Positions 40,104 through 50,907 of a stretch of DNA of 64,000 nucleotides are shown in pieces. Source of the stretch: Sarocladium kiliense (lineage: Eukaryota > Ascomycota > Sordariomycetes > Hypocreales > Sarocladiaceae); NCBI GenBank assembly GCA_030734395.1, contig JAUZTG010000044.1, positions 434,001 through 498,000 on the forward strand. Reading direction: 5' to 3'. Positions within the stretch are counted from its first letter, which is position 1. Each line of letters opens with the position of its first letter. The notes below the pieces were generated by a model. It searched no databases. It had not been told where the DNA came from and saw only the letters and a list, made by a program, of their open reading frames with translations. Both the position numbers and the translations under genes were made by a program.

Positions 40104-42721
40104 TCATCTCCCTTGGCTGACAAGCATCTCTCTGCAAACCTTCAATCGCTCCCTTGCCTCTGCTAGCAGCTCGGTCGCTGCTTCACGCAGAATACCTTCC
40201 ATCACATCCAGAAGCTCCGGTAGACCATCATGTAGCATCATTGCATCCTGTTCGCTCAGCTCGTGCAGCTCTGCCACACTGCTGAGGTACTGCGCCATGC
40301 GCGCATACGTCCCTTGGCCTAGGTGTGATGGCCGAAGTGAGTACCCACTGGGGTGCCGTCCGAGAGCCTGGACGAAAGCCCAGATGGTAAGTGTAGCGTA
40401 GAACATGATCCAAGGTCGATGCGGATCAGGCTCATTGCGGATTGAATAGTGCACGGTCAGTGTCTCTGGCGTGTGGCTGCTGCGACGCTTCGGATGTGGG
40501 TCAACAAGAACGCGATAGAGAAGTTTGAAAGCGTGCAAGACGGCATGGCGGGTCGAAGCCTGTTTGGCCCAAGCACTCATCCGTTTGGTTGCATTTGTGT
40601 AGTCTCTTGATGAGACCTTCCGTCCAAGAAGACGCCTTGCTCCTGAGTAAACTTGGCAGTCCACGATGTCCGCATGAAGACTGATATGAGCCAAATGGTA
40701 CAGAAGCGATGCGCTGTTGATTGGGCCGTTGGGTACACCGCGTTGGCCAGGCGCATCAGACACGGAGTCAGACATTGCGATGTCGAATGAGTCTTTCCAC
40801 CTGTCAAATGCCCTCAATAGAACCTTGCGCCAATTTTCCTGGGCATCGACACTCGGCGTTCGCATATCCAGCCATTTGAGATGTGTCTCGCGTCTGCTCA
40901 AATGCCATCCGACGCTAAGTAGGCCACAGAGAATGATCATACGCCCAAACGAGTGCGTCTTGACCTCCTTGCCGTGTAAAGCACTTTTCAGGCCATCCAA
41001 GAATGAGACTTGCTTCACACCATACATGCGGAAGTTCGAGTCCAGCTGACGCACAAGATCGGGGCTACTGGCAGTCCAGAGGTTGTCGTCGCATGGGAGC
41101 GGCAGACGAATCTCGTGTGCAGCCATGTCAGCGGCATGCCCGAACATTGCAGCATGCACAATATCAAGCATGAACGCCGCAAAGACCACCCGATGCATCG
41201 ACTCTGTATCCGCCCACCTGATCCACCAAGTCCGGGAGTCCAGTGCCATCCCGCTCGATTGCCGATCAGCTCCGAGGCTGTCTGGCTCTGGCGGAGACTC
41301 ACTTCCCCCTCTCCCGATCAATGGGCTTCCACGTCTTAGTAGTGTGAGGAATGCCGGGTGGTAGATATGGGCCCTCTCATGGAACCTTCGTGAAGAGTAC
41401 ATCTTCTCGTAGAACTCAAGAAGCAGCAATGCTTGCGCAACCCAAAGTCCAACTGGTGGTACAGAGTCGTCTGCCGTAAGGACCTCCCAGCGGACGCTAG
41501 AGACGATGACATCCGCAAAGGCGCCATACTCGGAGAGCTGGCCGGTGGAATCCCGATTTGCAAGAGATGCTGCTCCCAATGAAACCATCACGAGGAGAAG
41601 GAATATTGGACACCGGTTGGCAGAGAACGTATGTTGATGGACGATGGGAAGCCTGGGGGACACACTTTCCCAGTACTCCCTCAGGCAGTCTCGCATCATT
41701 TCGACGTTAAGGGCTGGTAAGTCGCCTCCGCTTTCGTGGACTAGATTCCGGATCAATGGTTCGTATCTGGGTTGTTTATTTCGGAAGGTCTGGAACCACT
41801 GCAATATTTCCTGTCGCCTCATTTCGCTGATCAGATCGTCCGATTGCTCCATCTGCCGTGGCGGCGTCGGATCCAAAGGTGATCGGCTATTTAACGAGTC
41901 GTAGTCATATTGTATGTTGCTGTTGAAGGTAGACTCCAAACCGGCTTCTAGGAAGGGGATGCTGGATAAGCTGAAGTCATTGTACGTAGTTTGGGGGTCA
42001 AAAAGCCAGGCAGCAAAATTCTCTTGGACCATGTGTTGATCACTCGGCGCATATCCAACGTTTGAGAAAGGTAACATGTTTGATGTTTCGCCCATCCCTG
42101 CATTCTCAGAACCGTAGTAGCTTGACTTATCCCGCATCAACGGAGGCGGTGCCCGTTCCTGGACTGGCGAGGTTGTCCATGGTGGTAAATGTGTAGTCCT
42201 GTTCGGAAAAGCTTGTGCTGGCGCTGCCGGTGTGGGTGCTGTATTTGACTCTGGGGTCAGTAAAATCGCTGCGTCGTGAGGTCCTCCGGAAGGTGGCGGG
42301 TAGTGTGGCAGAGCAGAGGGACGTGACCGCACTTCGGTTGACAGACCCTCATCTGGCGATCTCTTTGTCCGTTGTTCAAGAGTGCTAAAGCTGGGTACCC
42401 GGTTCCTGGGCGTATATGATGCAGTGTGGCGCTTCTTGTGTCGCGCAAGCAGATCAAGGCGCACAAACTTCTGATCGCACTCTGGTACGTCACATCTGAA
42501 GATCTCTTTGGGGTTGTCTGCAAGGGAACAGTTAGGAGCCCATCGTTCGATATGTGCCCAGAACACTTACGATTCAGCTGATGGCGCTGAAGATGCTCAG
42601 CTCTAGAATAGATCTTGTCGCAACCTGCGTGCTCGCAGACAAAGCGCCTTGGGGCGCCTTTACGACTTGCGCGCTTGTAGCCCCCGGGGCTGTTGCTGCT
42701 GTGCGACTGAGTCGACGCCAT
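40104..42721 (-). CDS. C2H2 zinc-finger transcription factor with fungal_trans domain
   Basis: Two exons (42721-42571, 42517-40104) give 854 aa. Two adjacent C2H2 fingers lie at the N terminus: Cys29, Cys34, His47, His51 and Cys59, Cys64, His77, His81 (CEHAGCDKIYSRAEHLQRHQ; CDVPECDQKFVRLDLLARHK). The intron falls inside the codon for His51, so splicing completes finger 1. A long Pro/Ser-rich linker follows, then from about residue 290 the helical fungal-specific transcription-factor domain (REYWESVSPRLPIVHQHTF, SLGAASLANRDS, FMLDIVHAAMFGH, LPLPCDDNLWTA). This C2H2 + fungal_trans layout is common in Pezizomycotina. Targets are unknown. A repeated CCCCCACG motif lies 230-280 bp upstream. Confidence 0.88.
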
Positions 42722-43549
42722 CCCCGAGGACTCATCTGCTACAAACTTTCATGAAAAGTTGAGGTTGGAGTCCAGAGAGTCTGGGCGGCTTCAATTGACG
42801 CGACAGATAGTCAAAGCAGCCGCGAAAAGGAAGGTCACAGGGTTCCGGGTGATTTGCAAGGGTGTGCGTGAGAGAATGATAGATAACAATGAGAATGATG
42901 GGGGAGGGTCCTCGAATCGCGGGGGCAAGTCGCGCCCCTTGGTGGTGGCCCCCACGTGCCTGGTCATCGACCCCCACGGCTTTCGAGCTCTTACGTGGGG
43001 GTTTTCGCAGCTGAAGAAAAGCACTACTAGGCCCAAGAATCGGCGCAAGGTTTTTCCAATCGTGTTCTCATGGTCTGTCTATTTGCCTGAGGTGTTTTAA
43101 TGGTGTATATAAGCCGCATACAGTCGCCTATCGCCACTGAAACGCGATCGTCCCTGGCCTGCCTGCTTGGGTGCCAGCGTGTGCAACAGGGTCGCATTGT
43201 CTCGGCAGCAACGCAAGATTGCATCGTAACGGTAGATACTCCAAGATAGCGAGCCAGACAGCGTGTGCCAATCGCATCCACGTGGGATGGTCGAAGCAAT
43301 CCCGTCTCCAAATGGCGTGCCATCCCACCCTCCCATGGCTTACCACAACCACGCCCGCACTCCCGCTCGGTGTGGCGCGGCTTATCTCGACACCGTGGTC
43401 ATCGCTTCCCGCGCGTCTTTCCATCCTGCAGTTTCTGTTTAGCTGCTCTCGATTCCATCACCGAGTAGCGCAGCGGTCTGCGGGCACTCCCGCTCGGTTC
43501 CCTATAATGGCTTGGCAAGTTGTCGTTTATTCGTCATCTCAATTGTTCC
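42722..43549. other. promoter region of the C2H2 regulator
   Basis: 828 bp upstream of the regulator and downstream of the ankyrin gene. It holds GC-rich inverted repeats at 42949-43001 and no gene. Confidence 0.5.
42949..43001. promoter_or_regulatory. repeated CCCCCACG motifs, one inverted
   Basis: CCCCCACGT at 42949-42957 and its exact inverse ACGTGGGGG at 42993-43001, with a third CCCCCACG at 42971-42978 in direct orientation. The first copy overlaps a CACGTG E-box (42953-42958). These resemble sites for C2H2 (C-rich) and bHLH factors; the role is inferred. Confidence 0.45.
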
Positions 43550-44189
43550 TCAAGAGGAAGTCGTCGCAGTGTTGTTGTCCTTGCCCTCGCCCTCATCCTC
43601 GACTTCGATCTCAACAGCGCTCACTGCGCCATTAAGACCATCCTCTTGGTTGTCCGTTTCCAACCTATTTGCAAATGAAAGGAAGTATTGTGCGACTTCC
43701 TTGTGATCGTTAAACATAGCCAGATCCAGCGGTACATAATTCCGCTCATTGGCCAACGCTGGTGAGGCATCATTGTCAAGTAGTAGTTGAACTGTTTCCA
43801 TATGACCGCCCAGGGCTGCCCAGTGAAGGCCAGTGTTCCCATGCTCATTCGGCTCATCCAAGAAGGCTTGCTTCTCTTCTTTGGGTCGGCCCTCAAAGTA
43901 TGCCAACAATTTTCGTACAGTCTCTGTTCACAGTAAGATTTCGTTCATCGTTTCTTTAGTTGATCTTCAACGGGATTTCAGGTTGACACTCACCTACGTG
44001 ACCGTTGCCAGTGGCCATGTGCAGGGTTGTTGATTTGCCCTCATCCTTCGCAGCGAGCAGGATCTCAGCTGGGGTCGCACTCTCACGCTCAGCCAGACTA
44101 GACAGCAATTCTGTCAGATCGGCATCATCTCCAGTGCGTGCAAGGTACACAAGATCATCGATCTCGTCTTCTGAGAGTTTGGGTGCCAT
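43550..44189 (-). CDS. ankyrin-repeat protein, Yar1-like
   Basis: Two exons (44189-43994, 43923-43550) give 189 aa. The N terminus MAPKLSEDEIDDLVYLARTG and the order of about two to three ankyrin repeats (TTLHMATGNGHVETVRKLLA, NTGLHWAALGGHMETVQLLL, VPLDLAMFNDHKEVAQYFLS) followed by a short acidic tail match Yar1, the yeast chaperone of ribosomal protein uS3 (Rps3). The length is close to Yar1 (200 aa). The role in small-subunit assembly is by homology; other short ankyrin proteins cannot be excluded. The 70-nt intron has GTGAGT and ends GAACAG. Confidence 0.75.
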
Positions 44190-44504
44190 CTTGTGATCGG
44201 ATTTCGCCTACGATTGCTAAAGTGCATGCAAGATCCTAAAAAATTGTACTTCACACGAATAGAGGGGACTGTGCGACAACACTGGCTTGCACCCCACACT
44301 GTACGAAGCTACCCTAGACGGCCATCACGTCTAACCTTTCCAGCACCACAACGCACAGCTCACCCAATACCTTAGCAAGGAGAAGACGATGAGAAGCGAG
44401 CAACCAACGGGTAACAAGCCTGTGTTGATCATAAATCGAGTCCAATACGTCAAGTCGTCTTGTCGTCAGGCGTCATGCTCGACACCTGGTCACTGAAGTC
44501 AAGT
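44190..44504. other. intergenic region
   Basis: 315 bp between the ankyrin gene start and the 3' end of the Spo11 gene. No feature seen. Confidence 0.5.
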
Positions 44505-45992
44505 CTATTTATCATCTAGGAACGAGACATGATCCAGCAAGCTTGTGTCAAGCCAGGAAACCAGACTGCCAGACTCGTCCAAAAATTGAATTTCACACTT
44601 GATTCCAAGCATCAACATTCGCTGCAGCTCTATTTTCATCTCCGCCGATGTTGGATCTGTTCCCTCATGGCTCAACAAGGCAGCCAGTACACTCATACCG
44701 ACCTTGCGATCTCGGAGAGTGAGATGACGGATTGGGTCACGACACTCTATAGGAGGTATAGCACCTTCCAAAGCCAAATCATCACTGATAGTCAACTGAT
44801 CTGATGACTTCGAATGGTTGTTTCCCGGAAGAGCCGGCATCGAAGCTGCCAGCTTTAGGACTTGCGCTGTTTTTATTCCAAGCCAACAGATGCCAGGGTT
44901 GACTGTTGCCGGGCTGCGAGATGTTGGGTCCATGCTGTAGCGATAACAGCGGACGATGTTCAAACCATCGACATCGTAGTCAGTCAGAGCAAGAATAGGG
45001 AGGTTCGGTGCGCGTTTGTTGACGATTTGCAAGAACTCTCTGGTCATCAAGTCGGGATATCCTTTCGCCTGCCGTTAGAGTGAGCATCTGAACTATCTCC
45101 AAGATGAGACATTGAACTCACGGTTGCTATAAGACCTGGGCCAGCCACGGAATTTGCCCAGTATCTTGTCGAGCAGAGTGTCTTGAAGACTGCCTGAATA
45201 ACGTTAGCGAGTCTACATGGTACCCAGGAGCATGGAGTCACACATCCTTCTCAATGACTAGAACCCAACGCACGGTGCTAAGGTCGATCGAGCCAATAAT
45301 ACCCGACAAAGGGATTGGCGTGCCCTAAGGATATGGATTTGAATTAGATCCATTATGAATGCTGGACTCGAAGGACGAACACTGTCACCACTCGAAAGAT
45401 CAAGGTTGGTACCATTGGCAAGGTGAACAGTTGATTGACCAACGAAGATACCTTTTGAAGCTGCGACCTGGTTGGTGTTAGCATGTTTCTTCCATCCACA
45501 GCCATCAAAGCTCACGATATTCAGGTCCTCGCGGCTGACGGCCAGCGTCAAAGCTACGGCATCTACAAGGCTATCCACTTGAGCTTGGTCGCCGAAGAGA
45601 TCTTGGTTTTGGTAGAACACATTCCTGAGATTTGACGCATGAGAGACTCGGCGTTTCGTCAACTGTCAAAGACCAAGGACTGACCGCTTGGTCAGGACTG
45701 TGCCTGAGACTACAGAATCGTGGACGAGCTGAAGGATGAGAATCACCCGCGCTGGTCAAGAAGACGTGGTAAGCCAATGAAGCCAATCATGAAGAAGGGC
45801 TGCCTTACCGAATTTCCTGGCTTCTGCGGCACTGCGTCCGGGGAAGTAAACTTCCTCGAAGGAGACGGTATCTCGCCTCTTCGAAGCGAGCTTGATACTT
45901 GCCGGCTGATTACGGGCCAGACTGCTGAGTACAGGCTCTAGGATTGCCTCGATCTGGGCTACCACTACACCTGATGCCTGTCGGGATGGCAT
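44505..45992 (-). CDS. SPO11: Spo11 meiotic DNA-cleavage protein (topoisomerase VI A type)
   Basis: Six exons (45992-45809, 45751-45685, 45624-45381, 45324-45244, 45193-45122, 45068-44505) give 403 aa. The winged-helix region reads LILQLVHDSVVSGTVLTKRN and then VFYQNQDLFGDQ, with the catalytic tyrosine at about residue 88. The Toprim region has VRWVLVIEKDAVF (Glu190) and GYPDLMTREFLQ...ILALTDYDVDG (Asp246, Asp248) for metal binding. All catalytic residues are present, so the gene looks functional and able to start meiotic recombination. Intron 3 uses the donor GTTCGT. The tyrosine lies earlier than in yeast (135) or fission yeast (98), so an upstream start or exon may be missing; the frame is open back to 46082 but without ATG. 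Confidence 0.88.
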
Positions 45993-46635
45993 CACTCCTC
46001 TATCGAGATTCCCGTGTAAACTTGTGGAGGGATTGTCATGTAGCTGTAGGCCGCCGAATGCTGGACAGCAGGTCAAGTGACTTCACTTGACGAATCCACG
46101 GCGAAGATTTTGTCGGTAAGCTCCTACTTCCCAAGCCACAGAATCGTGCGTGATGCTTGAGACACCATCGCCATTCTGAGCCTACCTGAAGAAGGTTCCC
46201 TGTCTCGTTTCGAATTGCTCGAGGCTTGATAACAGAAGTACTTAACGCTATGAATCATCAGAGCCGAGAGTAGGTGTACTTCTGCTAAATGTTGCCAATC
46301 GCAACGTTACAGAGTGACTGCCACTGGCAGCCGGGAAAACGGGTCGCTGGAACAGCCCGGAATGGTGGGGCAGCTCTGATCACAGCGGCTCACTGGCCCG
46401 CTCAGGGCGGTTGTGTGTCGTTACCGGCACCGGGAATCTCGCTAAATCCCTGAATGTGGCTACACCGGGGCGTTGGGGCGTCCCTGAGTGGCTAGGGAGC
46501 ATGTGACAGTGGGCGACCTGATGTTTTCTGATTCATCCGCATAAGCTGCGTTGCGCGTGCCTGTCCTTTGCCCCTTACCTTGACAAACTCTAGGATCATT
46601 GGGCCAATCGCCTCTGAATATCGTCAGGAGTCGAG
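45993..46635. other. divergent promoter between SPO11 and ERG7
   Basis: 643 bp, GC-rich from 46320 to 46500. Apart from possible 5' sequence of SPO11 I see no gene and no certain regulatory site. Confidence 0.5.
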
Positions 46636-49043
46636 ATGGCTCGCGCCACGGGAAGAAAGGTGCACCAAGCCCCACAGGTCGTCTCGCGCAAGCGATCCAG
46701 CAGCAGCAGCAGTAGCTCCGTTGACGATGAGCCAAAGCATGCGTTTCCGAAGAGACCCAAGATCGGAGAAAGCACTGATCCCACCCGCTGGCGCATGAAG
46801 GACGACGAGAGCCGACACACATGGCACTATCTTCCTTCTGAGGAAGCAGCAAAAGCCTGGCCTCAAAGTTATGCCGAGAAGTGGTACCTGAACTTACCTT
46901 TGGTATGACCCCTATCCCACGAGAGCGTGTCCGCACATGACCAAGCATACGATGCTAACCATATCAAGGGTCTTCCCTCGCTTCCTAAGCCCACCACGCC
47001 TCTAGAGAGCGCCCGTAATGGTCTGACCTTCTTTGAGAAGCTACAGCTCCCTTCTGGTCACTGGGGCTGTGAGTATGGGGGGCCGATGTTCCTCCTGCCT
47101 GGCGTTGTCATTACATGGTATGTGACGAGAACACCAATTCCTTCAGCATATGCGACGGCAATCAAAAACTACCTCGCCGCACGGGCAAACAAAGATGGTG
47201 GATGGGGTCTTCATATCGAGGGCGAGACGTCGGCATTTGGAACATCTCTAAACTACACAGCGCTGCGACTTGTGGGTGTCGGAGCAGAGGAGCCGATGAT
47301 GGTCAAAGCCCGAGCCGCCCTTCACAAACTTGGAGGTGCCTTGAACGCACCGCACTGGGCCAAGTTCTGGCTGGCAGTCCTTGGTGTTATGGATTGGGAG
47401 GTTGTGAACCCTGTCCCTCCAGAGCTCTGGCTCTTACCGGACTGGGTTCCGATCGCGCCGTGGCGGTGGTGGATTCACATCCGACAAGTCTATCTCCCGA
47501 TGGGCTACCTTTACTCAAGAAGGTGGAGTTGCGAGGAGACCGAGGTCACTCGTGCTTTGAAGGATGAGCTCTTCGTCCAACCCCATGCAGAAATCAAATG
47601 GGCAGCACATCGGAATGACATTTCCGCGATGGACAACTACCATCCCAAAACCTGGGTGCTGAACACCGCGAACTGGTTTCTGGTCAACATTTGGAACCCA
47701 TACCTCCGCGCAAACTTCATCAAGGACCGGGCAGAGCAATGGACAAGTGAGCTTATCGACATGGAAGACAAGAACACTGACTATTCAGGCTTGGCCCCTG
47801 TCAGTGCGCCAATGAACACTGTAGCGTGCTATGTTCGGGATGGTCCGGATGCTTACTCAGTGCGTCGACATATTGAGCGCCTTGAGGAGTGCCTGTGGGT
47901 CAAAGATGAAGGTATGCTTGTGAATGGCACCAATGGTGTTCAATGCTGGGACACTTCCTTCTTGGTCGCTGCTTTCTGCGAGGCCGACCTGCACCACGAA
48001 GAGCGATGGCGACCAATGCTTCGCAAAGCTCTCGAATACCTTGATAATCAACAACTGCGGGAGAACGTTGATGACCAAGAAAAGTGCTACCGTCAAACCA
48101 GGAAGGGTGGGTGGCCATTCAGCAACCGGGACCAGGGCTACGTCGTCAGCGACTGTACCTCAGAGGCCCTCAAGGCCGTCATCAAGCTGCAGAAAACAGA
48201 GGGATACCCAGCGCTGTTGGAAGATCGGCGGATTTTCGACGCTGTTGACACTCTGCTTCTCTACCAGAATGACACCGGGGCCTGCTCTTCGTATGAGAAC
48301 CGAAGATCTGGTGAATGGATGGAGATGTTGAACGCCGCTGAGGTCTTCGGAAATATCATGGTCGAATACGACTACCCCGAATGCACAACATCGTGTGTCA
48401 CGGCCCTCAGCTTGTTCAGGAAGCACTGGCCTGATTATCGTGGGGACGATATCGACTTGTTTATCAGAAGAGCGACGAACTGGATTCGGGGCAGTTCATT
48501 ACACATCACTCGTGGTGCGGGCTATGGAGGCTGGTATGGTAGCTGGGGTGTTTGCTTCACCTACGCCACAATGTTTGGTCTCGAGAGTCTTGCCAGCGTC
48601 GGGGAGACCTATTCCAACTCCGATGTCTCAAGGCGAGCATGCGACTTCCTCCTGTCCAAGCAAAGGGAAGACGGTGGCTGGTCAGAGAGTTACAAAGTAA
48701 GTTGTGTATTACCGCCGCTTTCAACCACGTCACTAACCGCAAATAGGCCTGCGAGACTATGGAATGGCACGAGCATCCAGATGGATCTCAGGTAGTTCAA
48801 ACTGCTTGGGCTCTGATTGCGCTTATGCATGGCCAGTGCCCTGATATCAAGGCTATGAAGAAGGGCATCAAGCTCATCATGGAACGTCAGCAAGAGAACG
48901 GTGAATGGCTGCAAGAGTCTATTGAAGGTGTCTTCAACAAGTCTTGCATGATCTCATACCCGAACTACAAGTTCATCTTCACCATCACAGCATTGGGCAT
49001 GTTTGGGAACCGGTACCCTGATGAGAAGATTGAGCTCGATTGA
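46636..49043 (+). CDS. ERG7: lanosterol synthase (oxidosqualene cyclase)
   Basis: Three exons (46636-46902, 46969-48696, 48747-49043) give 763 aa. QW-type repeats and cyclase landmarks are abundant: LPSGHWGCEYGGPMFLLPG, KDGGWGLHIEG, GVQCWDTSFL, RKGGWPFSNRDQGYVVSDCT with the catalytic Asp at about residue 484 in a DCTSE motif (DCTAE in the human and yeast enzymes), ITRGAGYGGWYGSWGVCFTY and the C-terminal GVFNKSCMISYPNYKFIF. It cyclises 2,3-oxidosqualene to lanosterol for ergosterol synthesis, as a monotopic ER or lipid-droplet protein. The first 53 residues form a polar extension with an eight-Ser run and basic clusters; Met54 could be an alternative start. No other terpenoid-pathway gene lies nearby, which favours primary sterol synthesis. 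Confidence 0.92.
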
Positions 49044-49371
49044 CGCGAACATTTAAAATGAAGCCATGAGAAAGATGAAGAAATCTTACTAAATTATATA
49101 ATCAATTAATATGACAACCTACTTTCCTAGCTCTTTCCGTTGCTGCCGTCCGTGGTAGGCTCCTCAAATGCTAGGTGGTCAGTCGCAGGACAGTGGCGGG
49201 GCACATAGCTGCCTGCTTGCCCCCCACCAAGCAGCCTTCAATCTTCTAGAAGCAACTTCACGTCACATCACGTCGGGCTCTTCTTCACCACCCAAACACA
49301 TACGTTCCCCCAAGAAAACCAACTCTGGTCCACATAATCATAAGTTGTAACATTCAAGCATTTCTATCTCG
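49044..49371. other. short intergenic/promoter region
   Basis: 328 bp between ERG7 and SGT1 in the same direction, with an AT-rich terminator-like stretch at about 49050-49120 and C-rich sequence before the SGT1 start. Confidence 0.5.
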
Positions 49372-50829
49372 ATGTCGCACATCACCTTGGCCCAGCAGGG
49401 CATTGCAGCGGTAGATGCCCGTCGTTGGGACGAGGCCATCACCAAGCTCTCTTCCGCGCTGCAGACCTCCCAGAACCCCAACTGGCTCATCGCCCGCTCC
49501 AAGGCACTTATTGGTGCCAAGCGATTCGAAGAAGCCCTTGACGATGCCAACCTGGCCTGGCACAATGCCTATTCTCGTAACAAGCGTGAGGCCCTCGCCG
49601 AAGCACAATACCGCCGCGCAGTGGCATACTTCCGGCTCAAGCAGTATGCCAACGCTGATTGTTGTTGCATTTACTCCATGAGAGTAATCAAAGGCCATCC
49701 AGCGGTGGAGAAGCAAGACCCCACGGACAAGTTCGTCGATGCAAACCGCTTCTGGACGCAGACTGTCGAAGATGCGAAGGAGGAATCCCAGGCTGAGGAG
49801 GCTGAGGGACGAAAGGAAGGTGGTATTGCAACCGCGATGGGTGAGGGAGCTTCAAAGGTGTCAAAAGAATGGAGAATGGCCAATGCAATGAGAGTGCAGA
49901 TTCTCTCGGCTATGGAGAAGCTGCCAAAGGATGACCCGGCGCGCAAAGTGTCTACTAGCCTCAAGCCGCCGCAGAAGAAGCTCGCAGATCTCGCAAAAGA
50001 TGAGCAGAAAGAGACGAAGGCGGCTGAAAACCCCAGCACCACGGCAAACCCTACACCCGCTGCAGCCCCAGTCAAGCCTGTCGATACCCCCATGCGTCTC
50101 CAAGATTTCCAGAATGACACTACGATGTCCGTTTCGATCTTCTCCAAGGGCAACAAGAAAGATGAGCTGCAGGTTGACATCTTGCCGAAGTCCGTCACTC
50201 TCAACCCAATCATATACCCTAATGGAGATGCCAAGGCCTTCAGGCTAGACCTTTGGGGGGAGATCGATACCGAAGGCTCCAAGTATACTGTCACCCCAAG
50301 CAAGGTAGAGTTGAGCCTGAAGAAGAAAGTCCCTGGCAAGTGGCCCCAGCTTAAGGGTGAGGGAGCCACAGCCGCCGAAAGCGATGCAAGTAGCAAAGCT
50401 GCAGAGGAAGAGCGTCTGAAGTATGCCCAACGTTCATGTTCGAATACTTTCCCTCCCGCTAACGTCTCTCACAGACTTGACGCACTGAAGGACGCTCGCA
50501 AGAAGGCGATGGAGGCAGCCGAGCAGGCGGCTTCCCAGCCTGCCGCATCCGCAACCAAGGCACCCGCACCATCCTACCCAACTTCTTCCCGTAGCGGTCC
50601 CAAGGACTGGGACAAGCTAGCCGAAGATTCCGACCACGAGGAAGACGATGGCGTCAACACCTTCTTCAAGAAGATCTACAAAGGCGCCACGCCCGAGCAG
50701 CAGCGTGCGATGATGAAGAGCTTCACCGAGAGCAACGGCACCAGTCTGAGCACGGATTGGAACGATGTGAAGGACAGGACCGTCAAGACGGTGCCACCAG
50801 AGGGCGTCGAGGCAAAGAAATGGGATTGA
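49372..50829 (+). CDS. SGT1: Sgt1 co-chaperone (TPR-CS-SGS)
   Basis: Two exons (49372-50420, 50475-50829) give 467 aa. TPR helices occupy residues 1-115 (GIAAVDARRWDEAITKLSSA, AEAQYRRAVAYFRLKQYANA), the CS domain about 235-345 (VSIFSKGNKKDELQVDILPK, KVELSLKKKVPGKWPQL), and the SGS domain the C terminus (KDWDKLAEDS, VNTFFKKIYKGATPEQQRAM, MKSFTESNGTSLSTDW). Sgt1 links Hsp90 to kinetochore and SCF complexes and to client folding in the cytosol. The 54-nt intron is a multiple of three and has no stop, so retention would add 18 residues; splicing restores a continuous charged helix (EEERLKLDALKDARKKA) before the SGS domain. It is convergent with the dioxygenase gene, only 78 bp away. Confidence 0.92.
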   Translation: MSHITLAQQGIAAVDARRWDEAITKLSSALQTSQNPNWLIARSKALIGAKRFEEALDDANLAWHNAYSRNKREALAEAQYRRAVAYFRLKQYANADCCCIYSMRVIKGHPAVEKQDPTDKFVDANRFWTQTVEDAKEESQAEEAEGRKEGGIATAMGEGASKVSKEWRMANAMRVQILSAMEKLPKDDPARKVSTSLKPPQKKLADLAKDEQKETKAAENPSTTANPTPAAAPVKPVDTPMRLQDFQNDTTMSVSIFSKGNKKDELQVDILPKSVTLNPIIYPNGDAKAFRLDLWGEIDTEGSKYTVTPSKVELSLKKKVPGKWPQLKGEGATAAESDASSKAAEEERLKYAQRSCSNTFPPANVSHRLDALKDARKKAMEAAEQAASQPAASATKAPAPSYPTSSRSGPKDWDKLAEDSDHEEDDGVNTFFKKIYKGATPEQQRAMMKSFTESNGTSLSTDWNDVKDRTVKTVPPEGVEAKKWD

Positions 50830-50907
50830 GGTATTGTTACACAGGGTTTAGCTAGCTGATGTACCGAAAAGTAAAAAGGGGAGCACTATGTGCGAGAAAG
50901 GTCCTTT

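Noticed and set aside
34261..49043. Secondary-metabolite cluster (methyltransferase, kinase, regulator, oxidosqualene cyclase)
   Set aside because: The cyclase looks like primary Erg7, no core P450/PKS/NRPS/prenyltransferase is present, and housekeeping genes (FAD1, YAR1-like, SPO11) intervene.
49671..50396. 241-codon minus-strand frame inside SGT1
   Set aside because: Antisense shadow of the TPR/CS coding sequence; no independent motif or start support.
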